In this document: positions 47,996 to 56,095 of the stretch, in pieces
Layout of the letters: every line of letters begins with the position of its first letter
How positions within the stretch are numbered: the stretch's first letter is position 1
Origin: Microbacterium timonense
GTDB taxonomy: Bacteria > Actinomycetota > Actinomycetes > Actinomycetales > Microbacteriaceae
Reading direction: 5' to 3'
Length of the DNA: 64,000 bases
NCBI RefSeq assembly: GCF_900292075.1
Contig: NZ_OLMV01000007.1
Span: 62,001-126,000 of the forward strand
Notes under the pieces: model-generated
Seen by the model: the letters and a program-made list of their open reading frames with translations, nothing else
The model's database searches: none
Told to the model about the DNA's origin: nothing
Program-made: the position numbers and the translations under genes

Positions 47996-50900
47996 ATGAC
48001 GACGGCGCGATGGCGAGGCATCCTCGCTGCCGTCATCGCCCTCGTGCTCGTCGCGACCGGCGCGGGCGTCGCGCTCGCCGTCGGGGACGCTCTCGGCATC
48101 CGCACCGAGCCGTCCGAGCAGATGATACCCGTCGCACCGACCGCCGTCGAGGTCGGGGAGGCGGTCGCCCCGCCCGCGATCAGTGCGCTCGATCCCCCCG
48201 ACACGGTCCGCGTCCAGACGGCGCTCGATGAACTGCTCGACGCCGTCGAGGACGCGCCGGCACGCGAGGGAACGGCATCCGTCGCTGTCGCGGCGTTCAC
48301 CGACGGGGCCGGCGCCGACGACGCCTACACGCTCACGGGGGATGCCGCGGCGTTGCGCATCGGCGCGAGCACCGAGGCCGGGGCGGTCAGGGCCCTGTAC
48401 GACCTCGCCGCCCAGGTGCGCGCCGGCGGCGCCCTCACCGAACTGCTGGGCGATCACGAGGCATCCCGCCTCCCGCTGCGGATGACCGACCTCGGAGCGG
48501 TAGGCGTGATCCCGGACCCGGCCCAGTGGGAGCGCGGCGACAACTACTCGCACGCGTCGGATGCGTTCGCCGCGGTCGTGCAGCCCGAGCCGCCGTACAT
48601 CGACCGGGCCGCGCTCGCCGCGGCGTACGAGGACTTCGACGGGTTCCTGCGGCACTCGCTGGCCAACGGTTTCAACGCTGTCGCGTTCCCCGGGTTCGTC
48701 GAGTATGTGACGTTCGACGAGGCGCCCGACGGCCAGGTGTACCCCGACGGCGACGACCATCGCGACAAGGCCCTGGCGCTGCGCGACGCGTTCGCCCCGT
48801 TCTGGGAGCGCGCGGACGAGCTGGGAGTCAAGGTGTTCCTGCGCACCGACATGCTCGCGCTCACCGGGCCCCTGGAGCGGTACCTCACCGATCGATTCGG
48901 CTCGCTCGACACCGAGGACCCTCACTTCTGGGACGTCTACACCGCGGGCCTCGACGAGCTGTACGAGGCGGTGCCTGCCCTCGACGGCGTGCTCCTCCGC
49001 ATCGGGGAGGCGGGCCCGGTCTACGACGTGGGGGGCTGGGATTACTACTCCGCGCTGAAGGTGACGACCGTCGACGCCGTGCGCGCGATGCTCGGGGCGT
49101 TCGCCGGGCAGGCGGAGGCATCCGATCGCGAGGTCATCTTCCGCACGTGGAGCGTCGGCGTCGGCGCCGTCGGCGACATGCACACGAACGACGCCTCGTA
49201 CGAGGCCGTGCTCGATGGCATCGACTCACCCGCGCTCATCGTCTCGACCAAGTACACGCTCGGCGACTTCTACACGTGGCTGCCGCTGAACCACACGCTC
49301 GAGCAGGGCGCGCAACGACGGATCGTGGAGTTCCAGAGCCGGCGCGAGTTCGAGAACTTCGGCGCGTTCCCCAACGACCTCGGGCCGCAGTACCAGGGTG
49401 CCCTGCAGCAGCTGCTCGCCGAGAACGACCGCATCGAGGGCGTGTGGGTGTGGACGCAGGACGGCGGCCCGTGGCGCGCCGGGCCCATGTCGCTGTATCT
49501 GAAGTCCGGCTTCTGGCAGCTGTACGAGCTGAACACGCAGCTGGCCGCCGCCCTCGCGCAGGATCCCGACGCGGATGTCGCCGCGATCACCGCCGCCTGG
49601 GCGCGCGAGTGGTTCTCGGACGACCCCGACACCGTGAACGCGATCGCCGAGGCCATGACGCACTCGCGCGAGGCGATCGCCCAGGGCATGTACATCGAGC
49701 AGTTCGCCGACGAACGTGTCTTCGCGATCGGCCTCGAACCGCCGCCCATGATGTGGATCTTCGAGTGGGACATCCTCACCGGTGACTCGGCGGTGCTCGA
49801 CGTGCTCTACGCCATCGTGCGCGACAGCTCCGATGTCGACGGTGCCGGCGTGCGGGCCGCGATCACGGGCGGTGAGCAGGCGGTGACCGCCGTCGAGCAG
49901 ATGCGGGCGCTCGTCGCGGGGACGGATGCCGCCACCTGGCACTCGCCCGACCTGCGCGATGCCTTCCTCGGGACGCTGGACTACGAGCTCGACACCCTGC
50001 GCCTGCTCGGGGCGTACCGCGCCATGATCCTGCATCAGGGTCAGTGGCACGACACGCTGTCGGCCGATGCCTACGCGCAGTGGGATGCCGACCGCGCGGC
50101 GTACCAGAAGCTCGCCGCCGCCCACCTCGAGCGCTACGAGGGCGATCTCGACTACCCGGCTTTCAACCTCACCGCCGCGCAGCTCGGGATCGATCGAGCC
50201 GAGCGCGACCTCACGATGGCATGGCTCGCCCGAGGTCTGCTGGTGCTCGCGATCGCGTGGGTGGTCATCGGCATGCTCGCCGCGCGCACGCGGCTCGTGC
50301 GCCGCCCCGGCGCTGCGGCCGCACGCGCCACCTGGATCGCCTCGACGCGCCCGTGGCGCGCTCGCGAGTCGACACTCGGCATGCTGGAGCTGGACCGCTG
50401 GCTGCTGCTCGTCGTGCCGGCCGCCCTGCTCGTGGCCACCCGCGCCGTGCAGACCTCCTTCCTCTCCTGGACACACCTCGCCGTCATCATCAGCGCCTGG
50501 GCGGTGTTCGCGCTCGTGCTGCGGCTCTTCGTCTGGCGGCGCTCGCCGTGGCCGGTGATCGCGGCAGTCGGCGGCGTCGTCATGCTGCGCTGCATCCTCA
50601 CGTTGTTGGCCCTGTCGTTCACCGGACCCGGCGGCTACTGGTTCGCGTTCTGGACCGAGCCGGTGCTGCGCACGGCGTACATCGCCGTCGCCTTCGCGCT
50701 CTTCGTCTGGGTCTTCGTCGCTGCCGGATGGGGCCTCTCGGCTCAGGTCGGCGCCCGCCGCGCCACGGGATTCGTGCTGGCGGCGGTGGGCGCGGGGCTG
50801 CTGGTACCGGCTGTCGCGATCGGCGCGGTCGGTCTGGAGGCTGCGCTGTCGCTGTGGAACGACGAGATGGGGCTCCTTCCGTGGGGTCTCGCGCGCATCC

Positions 50901-51034
50901 TCGGCATCACGACGTACCTCGAGATCCCGGATGCCACACCCTGGGCGGCCGCCGGCGGCGGCGCCGTCCTGCTCGGCGCCGGCGTGCTGCTCGCGGTGCC
51001 GTGGCGCCGGCGGCGGGCCGCGGCATCCTCCTGA
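47996..51034 (+). CDS. Large membrane-fused glycosidase-like protein
   Basis: This 1012-residue protein has an N-terminal helix (residues 7-29), an extracytoplasmic region (30-740) and about seven transmembrane helices at the C-terminus (745-1000). The start of the outer region reads LTGDAAALRIGASTEAGAVR, then ALYDLAAQVRAGG, similar to the N-domain of GH67/GH20-type enzymes. A barrel-like stretch follows with GVLLRIGEAGPVYDVGGWDY and IEGVWVWTQDGGPWR. I know of no common family with this glycosidase-plus-multispan order, so enzymatic activity is inferred only. AGGA lies seven bases before the ATG. It is probably a surface hydrolase or carbohydrate sensor. Confidence 0.62.
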   Translation: MTTARWRGILAAVIALVLVATGAGVALAVGDALGIRTEPSEQMIPVAPTAVEVGEAVAPPAISALDPPDTVRVQTALDELLDAVEDAPAREGTASVAVAAFTDGAGADDAYTLTGDAAALRIGASTEAGAVRALYDLAAQVRAGGALTELLGDHEASRLPLRMTDLGAVGVIPDPAQWERGDNYSHASDAFAAVVQPEPPYIDRAALAAAYEDFDGFLRHSLANGFNAVAFPGFVEYVTFDEAPDGQVYPDGDDHRDKALALRDAFAPFWERADELGVKVFLRTDMLALTGPLERYLTDRFGSLDTEDPHFWDVYTAGLDELYEAVPALDGVLLRIGEAGPVYDVGGWDYYSALKVTTVDAVRAMLGAFAGQAEASDREVIFRTWSVGVGAVGDMHTNDASYEAVLDGIDSPALIVSTKYTLGDFYTWLPLNHTLEQGAQRRIVEFQSRREFENFGAFPNDLGPQYQGALQQLLAENDRIEGVWVWTQDGGPWRAGPMSLYLKSGFWQLYELNTQLAAALAQDPDADVAAITAAWAREWFSDDPDTVNAIAEAMTHSREAIAQGMYIEQFADERVFAIGLEPPPMMWIFEWDILTGDSAVLDVLYAIVRDSSDVDGAGVRAAITGGEQAVTAVEQMRALVAGTDAATWHSPDLRDAFLGTLDYELDTLRLLGAYRAMILHQGQWHDTLSADAYAQWDADRAAYQKLAAAHLERYEGDLDYPAFNLTAAQLGIDRAERDLTMAWLARGLLVLAIAWVVIGMLAARTRLVRRPGAAAARATWIASTRPWRARESTLGMLELDRWLLLVVPAALLVATRAVQTSFLSWTHLAVIISAWAVFALVLRLFVWRRSPWPVIAAVGGVVMLRCILTLLALSFTGPGGYWFAFWTEPVLRTAYIAVAFALFVWVFVAAGWGLSAQVGARRATGFVLAAVGAGLLVPAVAIGAVGLEAALSLWNDEMGLLPWGLARILGITTYLEIPDATPWAAAGGGAVLLGAGVLLAVPWRRRRAAASS

Positions 51035-51145
51035 ACCACCGCTGCGTCGCGTGTCGCCGCGCTTCGCGGATGAGCCGGTGATGAGCACCGATGTCGGAGG
51101 AGTACCGTAGAAACATCCCCGAAACGATTCGAAGAGGTATTCGCC

Positions 51146-51664
51146 ATGCGCTCACGAAGCACAGCACTCCTGTCCATCGCCGCCGCCGCAGGCCTGCTCC
51201 TCGCGGGCTGCGCGTCCACGGCCGATCCTGAGCCCACCGCCTCGTCGGCCGCCTCGAAGGTCGTCGAGTCGTCGGTCACCGACCCGGCGGCCGCCGGCGA
51301 GCGCGTCGGCGCCAACGGCAACGAGCTCGAGGTGTGGAGCAGCACCGTTCCCGACGAGAGCGCCGCGGGCGCGCTCGGCGACCCCGACGCGGGCAACCAG
51401 TGGGTGACCGTCAACGTCGCCCAGTGGGTGACCGACGAGGGCCAGAAGGACGTCGATGTGGCTCCCGTCCTGCGCTCGACGGACGACGAGTCCTTCTCGG
51501 CCGAGGCCGTCTCGCAGCGCTCGGTCGAGGTGCCCATGACCCCGGAGAAGTCCTACACGTTCACGTGGAGCTTCCAGGTGCCGGAGGACCTCGTCGACCC
51601 GCAGGCGCTCGTGCTCTGCGTCGGTTCGGGCGACGAAGGCTGCAGCAGCCTCGTCGCCGAGTGA
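51146..51664 (+). CDS. Small predicted lipoprotein
   Basis: This is a 172-residue lipoprotein with a signal sequence MRSRSTALLSIAAAAGLLLA followed by the lipobox Cys22 in LAGC. A low-complexity spacer of about 20 residues leads to a single beta-sandwich-like domain with NQWVTVNVAQWVTDEG, YTFTWSFQVPEDL and LVLCVGSGDEGCSS. The two late Cys may form a disulfide. This resembles DUF4352-like domains of envelope lipoproteins, but I cannot name the family with confidence. It converges on the membrane gene at 51872, and the 72-bp hairpin lies between. Confidence 0.65.
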   Translation: MRSRSTALLSIAAAAGLLLAGCASTADPEPTASSAASKVVESSVTDPAAAGERVGANGNELEVWSSTVPDESAAGALGDPDAGNQWVTVNVAQWVTDEGQKDVDVAPVLRSTDDESFSAEAVSQRSVEVPMTPEKSYTFTWSFQVPEDLVDPQALVLCVGSGDEGCSSLVAE

Positions 51665-51793
51665 CCCGTGGCGCCGACCGGCGCCGCATCCTCCGCGTTC
51701 GCGCCGTGTGCCTTCGGGCGCACGGCGCGACGCGCTTCTGTGGGCTGATGCGCCTCTGTGGGTTCAGGGGCCGGGACGGCTTGCGCGTCACGT

Positions 51794-51865
51794 CAACAGG
51801 TCAACCGCGCGTCCGCAGGAGGTTTGATCGGTCCAATCTCCTGTGGAGGCGCGGTTGACCTGTTG
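51794..51865. terminator. 72-bp near-perfect hairpin between convergent genes
   Basis: CAACAGGTCAACCGCGC and its exact complement form a 17-bp outer stem. Inside it CGCAGGAG and CTCCTGTG continue the pairing to a TCGG loop, with few mismatches. It lies between the convergent lipoprotein and membrane genes, so it can terminate both. Its length is well beyond a normal terminator, so it may also be a repeat or a structured RNA. Confidence 0.6.
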
Positions 51866-51871
51866 GGGGCG

Positions 51872-52318
51872 TCAGGCGGAAGGGGGAACGGATGCCGCGC
51901 GCCGCCGCTCGAGGCCACGTTGAGCGCGTCGGGCGATGCCGACCAGGCCGGCGATGAGCGCGAACCCGCCGACGACCAGGGCGACGACGGCAAGCGCCGA
52001 GGCCGGGGTGAGACCGATCAGCCAGGTCGAAAGCGCGGCCTGGCGTGCGGGATCGACGAGGAGCCACAGTGCGCCGGCGGCGATCAGCGCGAACACGAGG
52101 CCCCAGACGATCCCCGCCCAGCGCACGCGCGGGCCGGTGAGCGCGAGAGCCGACGCGCTCTCGGGCCCGGCCGATGTCTGCGCGTCCGCGAGCTCGAAGT
52201 GCGGCGCCGGGGGCTCCCACGCAGGAGGCTGGATGCTGGTGACCGCATCGATCGGAGCCGGCGCGTCTGCCGCGGGGGCGGCATCCGGAAGGTCGGGAGT
52301 GCTCATGGCGGCGCTCAT
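51872..52318 (-). CDS. Small membrane protein downstream of the PspC gene
   Basis: This 148-residue protein has a Pro/Ala-rich cytoplasmic N-terminus (about residues 1-60) and two transmembrane helices, GIVWGLVFALIAAGALWLLV and ALAVVALVVGGFALIAGLVG, before a basic tail. No family is recognised. It overlaps the PspC-domain gene by ATGA and is therefore part of that operon. The context suggests a partner in envelope-stress signalling. An internal ATG at 52306 is a possible start. Confidence 0.65.
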   Translation of the reverse strand: MSAAMSTPDLPDAAPAADAPAPIDAVTSIQPPAWEPPAPHFELADAQTSAGPESASALALTGPRVRWAGIVWGLVFALIAAGALWLLVDPARQAALSTWLIGLTPASALAVVALVVGGFALIAGLVGIARRAQRGLERRRAASVPPSA

Positions 52319-53937
52319 TTCTCGTAGATCGTGACGTGGACCGAGCCGGATCGCTGGTCGAGGGTGACATGCTGCGTCGTGAGGGAGTTCGCCTCATCGT
52401 CCGGGTTCGCGATTCTCCAGCTGACTGTCCCGTCGCTGCCGGTCCGGATGGTGCCCGACTCGACGTCGCCGATCCCCGAGCCGGGCAGCCGCTCGTAGGT
52501 GACGGACCCGTCGGCGAGGGTCGCGTCGAGCTCGAGGACGGTGCCGGGGTGCAGCTCGACGTAGGTGTAGCCGTACCCCTTCGTCACGTCGACCTCGCCC
52601 GCGTCCACGTCCCCGTGCGACAGCGGCGAGACCGAGATCGTCGTGCTGCCGAAAGGCTGCACGATGCGCTGCTCCCCGGTGCTCGTGCCCAGCACCGCGT
52701 TGCCGATGGTGAGGCGGTCCGGACCGGATGCCGCAGCCACCGATCCGCCGATCACGAGCAGCACGATCGTCACGGCGGTCAGGAATCCGCTGCGTCGGCG
52801 GGCCACACCGGCCACGATCATCGCCAGCGCACTCACCAGGGCTGCGGTGAACACGCCGATGGCTCCGGCGAACGGGGTGGTCACGGCATCCGTCACCGCG
52901 ATGAGCACCGCGACGGCACCCGCGACGATCGCCGCACCGAGCGCCGTGAGCACGAACGCGAAGCTGGTACGGGGCCGCGTGGCGCGGGAGAGGCGCCGGC
53001 GCTCCTCGGCCTCGAGGGCGAACGCGGCGCCATGGGCGTGGCGCTCCCGCCGGGCCTGCTCACGAGCAGCGCGGTCGGCGTCCTGCCGGCTGCGTCGCCA
53101 GGCGTCATTCTGGACCCGCCAGGCCTCTTGCCGAGCTCGCCACTCGGCGACCTCGGCAGCCTCGCCCGTCGAGGCCCCCGCGCCGGGGTCGACCGGCGAG
53201 GAGGCGGCGGCCGCGGCATCCGTCTCGGTGCTCACCGTCGCGGATCCGGCCGGAGCCCAGCCGGCCGGATCCGCGGTGCTCGCGGCATCTGCCGCAAGCG
53301 GGGCGGTCGTGTCGACACCCGAATCGGACACGACCGCGGCGGGCTGCGCGGAAGCCGTCTGCGCATCCGCCCGCGGGGACCGGTCGGCGCGGGCCGACCG
53401 GACGATGAAGTAGACGGCGGTGCCGATGAGCGCGAGGGCGAGAAGCACGCCGATGCCGCCGAGCGGCGAGGTGAGATCCCAGAACGCGGTGGAGTCGTCC
53501 CACGCCCAGGGGGCGAACCCGGTGAGCCCCCACAGCGGCCACAGCAGCACGTTGCGCAGCCACGGCACCACCGGCACGAAGCCCACGACCGCGAGGATGA
53601 TGATTCCGGTCACGGCGGCGTCGTACCGGCCGCGGAACAGCTCCCGCAGGTGGATGCGGCCCTCGGCGTCGGGCAGCAGCGCCCACGCGATCGCGTACAC
53701 GAGCAGCGCGGGGAACCCGAACAGCGCCACCACCACGAAGATCCCGCGCACGATGAGCGGGTCGATCCGCAGGCGCGCGGCGATGCCGCCGCACACCCCG
53801 CCGAGCCACCCGTCCGCCCGGACGACGCCGAGCCCCTGCACCCAGGAGAAGAACCGCTCGGCCCCCGTCGGCAGCTCGGGAGGAGCGGTCGGCGGCGGGC
53901 CGGGATCTGCGGGCGGAGCGGAGGCGGTGTCGGTCAT
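52315..53937 (-). CDS. PspC domain membrane protein
   Basis: This 540-residue protein has an N-terminal PspC domain with GWLGGVCGGIAARLRIDPLI, then VRGIFVVVALFGFPALLVYAIAWALLP. More transmembrane helices follow, then a charged Arg/Glu-rich cytoplasmic stretch (EWRARQEAWRVQNDAWRRSR), another helix cluster, and a C-terminal beta-domain with STTISVSPLSHGDVDAG. The last part resembles the adhesin-like DUF4097/LiaF domain. PspC proteins act in phage-shock and LiaRS-type envelope-stress circuits. It is divergent from a PspC-histidine kinase gene and precedes a small membrane gene, so a three-part stress module is inferred. Confidence 0.85.
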   Translation of the reverse strand: MTDTASAPPADPGPPPTAPPELPTGAERFFSWVQGLGVVRADGWLGGVCGGIAARLRIDPLIVRGIFVVVALFGFPALLVYAIAWALLPDAEGRIHLRELFRGRYDAAVTGIIILAVVGFVPVVPWLRNVLLWPLWGLTGFAPWAWDDSTAFWDLTSPLGGIGVLLALALIGTAVYFIVRSARADRSPRADAQTASAQPAAVVSDSGVDTTAPLAADAASTADPAGWAPAGSATVSTETDAAAAASSPVDPGAGASTGEAAEVAEWRARQEAWRVQNDAWRRSRQDADRAAREQARRERHAHGAAFALEAEERRRLSRATRPRTSFAFVLTALGAAIVAGAVAVLIAVTDAVTTPFAGAIGVFTAALVSALAMIVAGVARRRSGFLTAVTIVLLVIGGSVAAASGPDRLTIGNAVLGTSTGEQRIVQPFGSTTISVSPLSHGDVDAGEVDVTKGYGYTYVELHPGTVLELDATLADGSVTYERLPGSGIGDVESGTIRTGSDGTVSWRIANPDDEANSLTTQHVTLDQRSGSVHVTIYEK

Positions 53938-54051
53938 GGTTCCACCCTGGTGGCCGCCGGCTCGGGCCCGCTATGGGGTGATCCCCTGAGACGACCCTGA
54001 TCCTCGTCGCCCGGTGTGGTCCGGGTGCTCCCGCGATGATTGGATGTCGGC

Positions 54052-55374
54052 ATGTCTTCCACCGCCGCGACGGATGCCGCGCACCCGCGCCCCGCGGACC
54101 CGTCCGTCGCGCGCGCCCGCCAGCGCCCCGCCCTCCGGCGCCCGCGGGACTGCGCGATGTCGGGCGTCTCGGCCGGTCTCGCGCGGCATCTCGGATGGCC
54201 GCTGTGGGTCGTGCGTGCGGCCTTCATCGTGCTGACCCTCGTGTGGGGCGGGGGAGCGCTGCTGTACGCCTGGCTGTGGGCGTTCGTGCCGTGGGACGAG
54301 CAGCCGACTCGAGCTGCGGGCATTGGTGAGCTGCCGACGCGACGGGTCCCGGTGGCGTGGGTGCTCACGGCGCTCTCGATCGGCGCCTCCCTCCTGACCG
54401 TCGCGGCGATCGCCCCCTTCGGTGCGAACGGCGTGGTCGGCGTCTCGATGCCCGGGTGGGTGGGTGGCGTGGTGATCGCCACGGGGCTCGCCGTATCGGC
54501 CGGCGCCTGGGCGACCCTCGTCGACCGCCGGGACCCCGTCCGGGGGCCGCGTCACGAGAACGTCGTGCGCGTCGTCGTCACGGTGGTGCTCGTCGTCCTG
54601 CTGGTCGCCCAGCTGTCGATGCTGCGGCACACCGGCGTCGCGGGGTTCGTGTACGCGCTGGTCCCGCTCATCGGCATCGTGCTCGTGTACTCCTCGATCC
54701 TCATCGACCGGTGGCGGGAGCTGTCGGGCGAGCGCGTGCGGCGCATCCGGGAAGAGCAGCGTGCCGAGATGGCGGCGCACCTGCACGACTCCGTGCTCCA
54801 GACGCTCGCGCTCATCCAGAACCGCTCGGGGGCATCCAGCGAGGTGGCGCGACTGGCGAGAGCTCAGGAGCGGGAGCTGCGCGCCTGGCTGTACGACGGC
54901 GACGCGCCGGGCGACGGCGACCTGGTGACCGACCTCCGCGACTACGCCGCAGCGCTGGAACTCGACTACCCGGTGCGCATCGACGTCGTCTCGGCCGGCC
55001 TTCCTGCCGAGCAGGCCAGCGGTGAGGTGGCCGCGGCATCCCGCGAGGCGATGCTGAACGCCGCCCGCCACGCCGGAGGTGACGTGTCGGTGTACATCGA
55101 GGGCAACGCGAACGCGGTGGACGTCTTCGTGCGCGACCGCGGCCCCGGCTTCGACCTCGACGCCGTGCCGACCGATCGGCTCGGCATCCGCCAATCCATC
55201 CTGGGCCGCATGCGCCGTGCCGGCGGGTCGGCGACCGTACGGCGCGGGGCCGGCGGCGGCACCGAGGTGCACCTGCGGTACACCGCCCCGACCGCGACCG
55301 CAGCGGAGTCGGGCGGAGCAGCCGTTCGCGCCGCGGACGCGTCGCCGGACGAAGAGGCCGGCCGCCGTGGCTGA
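54052..55374 (+). CDS. PspC-fused sensor histidine kinase (NarL/LiaS type)
   Basis: This 440-residue membrane sensor kinase has a PspC domain at residues 30-85 (CAMSGVSAGLARHLGWPLWV), several membrane helices up to residue 215, and a HisKA_3 dimerisation domain with phospho-acceptor His245 in MAAHLHDSVLQT. The HATPase domain has AMLNAARHAGGDVSVYI and VRDRGPGFDLDAVPTDRLG. The ATG at 54052 gives the shortest start that keeps PspC intact; an upstream ATG at 54040 is possible. It is followed by a response regulator with an 8-bp overlap and is divergent from another PspC-domain gene. It should sense envelope stress. Confidence 0.9.
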   Translation: MSSTAATDAAHPRPADPSVARARQRPALRRPRDCAMSGVSAGLARHLGWPLWVVRAAFIVLTLVWGGGALLYAWLWAFVPWDEQPTRAAGIGELPTRRVPVAWVLTALSIGASLLTVAAIAPFGANGVVGVSMPGWVGGVVIATGLAVSAGAWATLVDRRDPVRGPRHENVVRVVVTVVLVVLLVAQLSMLRHTGVAGFVYALVPLIGIVLVYSSILIDRWRELSGERVRRIREEQRAEMAAHLHDSVLQTLALIQNRSGASSEVARLARAQERELRAWLYDGDAPGDGDLVTDLRDYAAALELDYPVRIDVVSAGLPAEQASGEVAAASREAMLNAARHAGGDVSVYIEGNANAVDVFVRDRGPGFDLDAVPTDRLGIRQSILGRMRRAGGSATVRRGAGGGTEVHLRYTAPTATAAESGGAAVRAADASPDEEAGRRG

Positions 55375-56047
55375 TGCACTGGTGCGCGTCGTCATCGTCG
55401 ACGACCACTCCATCTTCCGGTCAGGGCTGCGCGCCGACCTCGACGCCTCGATCGGGGTGGTCGGCGAGGCGGCCGACACGGCGTCGGCCGTGGAGGTCAT
55501 CGAGCAGTCCCGGCCCGACGTCGTGCTCCTCGACGTGCACCTGCCTGCCGGGCCGGGTGCGGCATCCGCTCCCGAGGCGGCGGGCGGCGAGGCGGTGATC
55601 CGTGCGGCCGGACCCGTGGTTCCGGCGACGCGGTTCCTCGCGTTGAGCGTCTCGGATGCCGCCGAAGACGTCGTGCGGGTCATCCGCGCCGGCGCGCGCG
55701 GGTACATCACGAAAGGCTCGTCGGGTGCCGAGGTCAGCCGTGCCGTGCATGCCGTGGCGGACGGCGACGCCGTGTTCTCTCCGCGCCTGGCCGGCTTCGT
55801 GCTGGACGCGTTCGGCGCGGCGGTCGGGGAGACCGCGGCGACCAGCGATGAGCTCGACCGCCTGTCGGCGCGCGAGCAGGAGGTGATGCGGCTCATCGCG
55901 CGCGGCTACGCCTACAAGGAGGTCGCCGCCGAGCTCTTCATCTCGATGAAGACCGTCGAGACGCACGTGTCAGCGGTGCTGCGCAAGCTGCAGCTGTCCT
56001 CGCGGTACGAGCTGACCGCGTGGGCGTCGGCGCGGCGTCTGCTCTAG
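55367..56047 (+). CDS. LuxR/NarL family response regulator
   Basis: This 226-residue response regulator has a receiver domain with Asp56 in VVLLDVHLP, Asp12-Asp13 in VDDHSIF and Lys116 in YITKGSS. An unusual Gly/Ala-rich insertion (AGPGAASAPEAAGGEAVIR) follows the phosphorylated strand. The C-terminal LuxR helix-turn-helix is LSAREQEVMRLIARGYAYKE, then VAAELFISMKTVETHVSAVL. The GTG at 55367 has GAGG nine bases upstream and lies inside the end of the kinase gene, so the pair is translationally coupled. It should respond to the PspC kinase and may regulate the divergent PspC gene. Confidence 0.92.
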   Translation: MADALVRVVIVDDHSIFRSGLRADLDASIGVVGEAADTASAVEVIEQSRPDVVLLDVHLPAGPGAASAPEAAGGEAVIRAAGPVVPATRFLALSVSDAAEDVVRVIRAGARGYITKGSSGAEVSRAVHAVADGDAVFSPRLAGFVLDAFGAAVGETAATSDELDRLSAREQEVMRLIARGYAYKEVAAELFISMKTVETHVSAVLRKLQLSSRYELTAWASARRLL

Positions 56048-56095
56048 CGGTGGTCGGGGGCGGGTGTCGGCGGGGCGACCTAGACTTGGTGGGAC

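Noticed and set aside
46655..49183. An 842-codon minus-strand frame across the ABC exporter and glycosidase-like genes
   Set aside because: It spans three well-supported plus-strand genes and has the composition of a GC-rich antisense frame with no motif.
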